Source: Clostridia bacterium (GTDB taxonomy: Bacteria > Bacillota > Clostridia > UBA1381). Taken from it: 43,068 nucleotides of DNA. Position numbers and translations under genes: made by a program. This document shows positions 40,163-43,068 of this stretch, one piece after another (within the stretch, counting starts at the first letter, position 1; each line of letters begins with the position of its first letter). The notes beneath the pieces were generated by a model. The model searched no databases and was not told the DNA's origin. It saw nothing but the letters and a program-made list of their open reading frames with translations. The stretch spans positions 1 to 43,068 of the forward strand of contig CAAEKO010000065.1 of the NCBI GenBank assembly GCA_900756545.1. The letters are read 5' to 3'.

Positions 40163-41866
40163 ATGGATGCACAAGCTATGTTGACTTCATTGAGTGAATC
40201 AATTAACGTAGGATGGATATTGCTGGGCGCAGCGCTGGTATTTTTTATGCAGGCTGGCTTTGCAATGGTAGAGACCGGTTTTACCCGCGCGAAAAACGCT
40301 GGTAATATTATCATGAAAAACCTGATGGACTTTAGCCTTGGTACGCCGATTTTCTGGATGTTTGGCTTTGGCCTGATGTTTGCGGGAGAAGGAGCCTTGG
40401 TCGGCGGGATTGACTTTTTTACAGACGGCGGCGGTAACTGGGCGACGTTGATTTTCCAGACCGTATTCTGTGCAACGGCGGCAACGATTGTTTCCGGTGC
40501 TATGGCTGAACGTACGAAATTCTCCGCTTATTGTATCTATTCTATGGCGATTTCCGCTATTGTTTATCCGATTTCCGGGCATTGGATCTGGGGCGGCGGC
40601 TGGTTGGCGCAGTTAGGCTTTCATGATTTTGCAGGTTCTACTGCGGTACATATGGTTGGCGGTACTGCCGCTTTGATCGGTGCGAAAATACTTGGCCCCC
40701 GTATCGGGAAATATGACAAAAACGGTAAGCCAAAGGCTATCCCTGGCCACAGTCTGACGCTGGGCGCCCTGGGTGTGTTTATCCTGTGGTTCTGTTGGTT
40801 TGGCTTTAACGGCTGTTCTACGGTTGCGTTGACAGACGGCGCGTCTGAAACTGCTGCCCGCGTTTTCGTAACAACAAACTTGGCTGCGGCGGTTGCCACG
40901 GTAACAGTTATGTGTATTACTTGGATTCGTTACAAGAAGCCTGATGTTTCCATGACGCTGAACGGCTCTCTGGCAGGCTTGGTAGCGATTACGGCAGGGT
41001 GTGATATGGTAACGCCTATGGGAGCGGCGATTATTGGTATTATTGCTGGTTTTGTCGTTGTATTTGGTATTGAATTTATTGACAAGGTTTGCAAGATTGA
41101 CGACCCGGTGGGCGCTGTTGGTGTACATGGTCTCTGCGGTGCAGCCGGAACACTGTTGACTGGACTGCTTGCGGTTTATGATGGAAATGAGATTGTAAAC
41201 ACAGGCCTGTTCTATGGCGGCGGATTCCATATGTTTGGTATACAGTTGCTGGGCGTTGTCAGCGTAATAGCGTGGGTAACCGTAACAATGATTATCATTT
41301 TCCAGATTATCAAGCATACTATTGGACTGCGCGTATCCAAAGAAGAAGAGATTCGCGGTCTGGACATTGAAGAGCACGGCCTGACCTCCAGTTATGCAGA
41401 TTTCATGCCTTCTGTCAACGTTACCTCAGACAGACAGGATTCTATGGCTCCTGTGGCGTCTGTACAAAAGGCAGTACCTGTTGTTGAAACCTTGGCGAAG
41501 CCTTCCGACCACAAGATCACAAAGATTGTTATCGTTACACGGCAGAATAAGTTTGAAGAACTGAAAGCAGCGCTTAATGATATTGGCGTAACTGGTATCA
41601 CAGTGATCCAGGTATTAGGCTGTGGTATTCAAAAAGGAAAAGCTGAGTATTACCGCGGTGTTCCGGTTGAGTTGAATCTTCTGCCAAAGGTGAAAATTGA
41701 AATTGTCGTTAGCAGTGTTCCGGTTGAAACGGTAGTGGAAACTGCAAGACGTGTTCTCTATACAGGGCATATCGGCGATGGAAAGATATTCCTGTATGAT
41801 GTTGAAAATGTTATAAAGGTTCGAACTGGCGAACAAGGCTTTGATGCATTGCAGGACGAGGATTAA
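40163..41866 (+). CDS. Ammonium transporter fused to a PII signalling domain
   Basis: This 567-residue protein is an Amt channel (about 1-400, 11 membrane segments) joined to a C-terminal PII (GlnB/GlnK-like) domain from about residue 451. Amt features are GFAMVETGFTRAKNAGNIIMKN, the pore aspartate in GFHDFAGS, the pore histidine His163 in HMVGGTAALIG, and the second one in VGVHGLCGAAGTL. PII features are the B-loop TGHIGDGKIFLYDVENVIKVRTGE and the T-loop with EYYRGVPVEL. The Tyr that is uridylylated in GlnB (Y51) is Val here, so uridylylation is not expected. Ligand control by ATP/ADP and 2-oxoglutarate is plausible. A 50-residue linker joins the domains. Fusions of this type are known in some Clostridia. 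RBS AAGGAGGGG precedes the ATG. Confidence 0.94.
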   Translation: MDAQAMLTSLSESINVGWILLGAALVFFMQAGFAMVETGFTRAKNAGNIIMKNLMDFSLGTPIFWMFGFGLMFAGEGALVGGIDFFTDGGGNWATLIFQTVFCATAATIVSGAMAERTKFSAYCIYSMAISAIVYPISGHWIWGGGWLAQLGFHDFAGSTAVHMVGGTAALIGAKILGPRIGKYDKNGKPKAIPGHSLTLGALGVFILWFCWFGFNGCSTVALTDGASETAARVFVTTNLAAAVATVTVMCITWIRYKKPDVSMTLNGSLAGLVAITAGCDMVTPMGAAIIGIIAGFVVVFGIEFIDKVCKIDDPVGAVGVHGLCGAAGTLLTGLLAVYDGNEIVNTGLFYGGGFHMFGIQLLGVVSVIAWVTVTMIIIFQIIKHTIGLRVSKEEEIRGLDIEEHGLTSSYADFMPSVNVTSDRQDSMAPVASVQKAVPVVETLAKPSDHKITKIVIVTRQNKFEELKAALNDIGVTGITVIQVLGCGIQKGKAEYYRGVPVELNLLPKVKIEIVVSSVPVETVVETARRVLYTGHIGDGKIFLYDVENVIKVRTGEQGFDALQDED

Positions 41867-41880
41867 AACTGGGAATACAA

Positions 41881-41926
41881 AAAGAGAGAACATACCATTT
41901 TGTGTGGTATGTTCTCTTTCGTTTTA
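41881..41926 (+). terminator. Intrinsic terminator after the asnA-glnN-amt operon
   Basis: AGAGAACATACCA at 41885-41897 pairs perfectly with TGGTATGTTCTCT at 41905-41917, with T residues after it. It can also serve the convergent minus-strand GH88 gene because the reverse direction has a T run. Confidence 0.9.
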
Positions 41927-41948
41927 TCCCTAATTTTAACAGGATGTT

Positions 41949-43068
41949 TTACCAATACATCTTCCAATCCGGATTTTTTAGACGCATTAAAGCCTCGAAA
42001 AAGTAGTAGTCGCCCCAGATATTACATTCCGGCTGGTCGTTGTTTGGACGGCTATACATGCCGTCGGTAAGGATGCCATTGGATTCAATCTTATCTGTCA
42101 GATAGTTGTCAATCAGGCTGTTCATCATATTCCCGGCACAAGCCAAAGCCTTTTCATTGTGACGGTATTTTTCCATCTCAAGAATTCCGCAGGCCGCAAT
42201 CGATGCGGAGGAAGTATCACGGGGTTCATCACCGCTGGTAAATACCAGATCCCAATAGGGAATAGAATCCGCAGGTAAAGCTTTCATAAATACTTCTGTG
42301 ATTTTTTCCTGCAATGGAATCAGAGCTTCATCCTTTGTATAATGATACGCAAAGGCAAGCCCAGTCACACCCCAAGCCTGTCCTCTTGCCCAGCACGAAT
42401 CATCGGAATAACCCTGATGGGTGGAGCCATGATCCGGCGCGCCGGTTTTTGGGTCAAAATAGAAGGTGTGATATGTAGTATAGTCTTCGCGGACGAGATA
42501 TTTAGAGGCTGTTTTGATATGCTTCTGGGCAATAACACGATACTTATTGTCACTCGTCACCTCGCTTGCCCAAAACAGAAGGGGCAGGTTCAAGAGACAG
42601 TCAATGATCATTCGGTAAGCGCTTGGATCATTTATCGCGCCCCAGGCCTGAATGAACTCGCCTTTTTCCTTATAACGGCCAATTAAATGGTCAGCGGCCA
42701 TCAAAGCAGCTTTTTTCGCGGTTTCATCTCCGGTCAGTTTATATGCACTGACACAGGATAAGGTGTATAAGAATCCCAGATCGTGGGTATCCACAGCGAT
42801 TTTTTCGTCTATACGCTTGTAGAAGCTTTCCACGTGGATCAGAGCGTGCTTCTTATATTTTTCATCCCCGGTAAGCTCGTAAGCCAGCCAAAGCATACCC
42901 GTATAAAAACTGTTTGTCCAGTCCACATTTTCGATGGCGGGATAAATGTAGTTTTTGCTTTGCGGCGCAGGGAATTTGTCAATAAAAGTGTCTGCGTAAT
43001 CATCCAGTTTTTTTAAAACAAAGTCAATGGCAGATTGTAATTTTTCCTCAGCAATCAATTTAGGAATC
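41949..43068 (-). CDS. Glycoside hydrolase family 88 (unsaturated glucuronyl/galacturonyl hydrolase), 5' end at window edge
   Basis: GH88 enzymes hydrate the unsaturated uronic acid at the non-reducing end of lyase products from pectin, rhamnogalacturonan or glycosaminoglycans. The visible 369 residues from TTG at 43058 cover almost the full (about 375) length. The frame stays open to the window edge (IPK before that TTG), so the true start is probably just outside. Catalytic aspartates by analogy with Bacillus UGL are in VDTHDLGFLYTL (about Asp93) and YRMIIDCLLNLPLLFWAS (about Asp153). Other family phrases are DDSCWARGQAWGVTGLAFAY and SSASIAACGILEM. No signal peptide is visible, so it is probably cytoplasmic. 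The exact substrate cannot be told. Confidence 0.9.
   Translation of the reverse strand, partial: IPKLIAEEKLQSAIDFVLKKLDDYADTFIDKFPAPQSKNYIYPAIENVDWTNSFYTGMLWLAYELTGDEKYKKHALIHVESFYKRIDEKIAVDTHDLGFLYTLSCVSAYKLTGDETAKKAALMAADHLIGRYKEKGEFIQAWGAINDPSAYRMIIDCLLNLPLLFWASEVTSDNKYRVIAQKHIKTASKYLVREDYTTYHTFYFDPKTGAPDHGSTHQGYSDDSCWARGQAWGVTGLAFAYHYTKDEALIPLQEKITEVFMKALPADSIPYWDLVFTSGDEPRDTSSASIAACGILEMEKYRHNEKALACAGNMMNSLIDNYLTDKIESNGILTDGMYSRPNNDQPECNIWGDYYFFEALMRLKNPDWKMYW

Noticed and set aside
1..43068. CRISPR arrays, insertion sequences, prophage, tRNA or rRNA genes
   Set aside because: I saw no spaced repeats, transposase or integrase frames, or recognisable tRNA/rRNA sequence on either strand.

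Overview
The window looks like chromosomal core sequence from a low-to-mid GC member of the Bacillota, most likely an anaerobic Clostridia-type bacterium. The evidence is gene order typical of Firmicutes (dnaE to pfkA-pyk, and rplS-lepB-rbgA), strong sigma-A promoters, AGGAGG-type ribosome binding sites, a bacterial V-type ATPase operon, glutamine synthetase III, DapL and an S-layer-homology protein. I see no phage, insertion sequence, CRISPR array, rRNA or tRNA.

Layout: (1) 1-6.7 kb, plus strand: the 3' part of dnaE, a TRAP-like tryptophan-responsive RNA-binding protein (mtrB), a small DUF2007-like protein, pfkA, pyk, a hot-dog thioesterase and a D-2-hydroxyacid dehydrogenase. (2) 6.7-11 kb: an AraC-type regulator divergent from a secreted SLH-serpin fusion, then a convergent FAD oxidoreductase. 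(3) 11-17.6 kb, plus: the aspartate-family cluster (PheB-like ACT protein, hom, thrB, lysC), an RlmB-type rRNA methyltransferase, and an ACT protein with its UPF0210 partner. (4) 17.6-26.1 kb, plus: a nine-gene V-ATPase operon. (5) 26.1-28.4 kb, minus: rplS with a structured leader, lepB and rbgA. (6) 28.5-31.9 kb, plus: pgi, a small P-loop protein and thrC. (7) 32-41.9 kb: two divergent nitrogen operons. On the minus strand lie glnA, an ANTAR regulator, dapF and dapL. On the plus strand lie asnA, glnN (GSIII) and an Amt-PII fusion. (8) At the right edge, a partial GH88 glycosidase on the minus strand.

The most interesting signal is in 36.5-36.98 kb. Both divergent nitrogen transcripts appear to begin, about three bases after the predicted start site, with a small hairpin carrying the same hexaloop, AAAGGC (A at position 1, G at position 4, as in ANTAR-protein RNA targets). 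In each case the loop bases are also the 5' arm of an intrinsic terminator placed before the first gene. The glnA operon itself encodes an ANTAR protein whose receiver domain seems to have lost its phosphorylation site. This suggests a compact antitermination circuit coupling ammonium uptake, glutamine and asparagine synthesis, and diaminopimelate/lysine synthesis. Other notable items are TRAP outside Bacillus-like context, the SLH-serpin, the Amt-PII fusion lacking the usual uridylylated tyrosine, and an internal translation start in lysC. All statements are from reading the sequence; no searches or folding programs were run.
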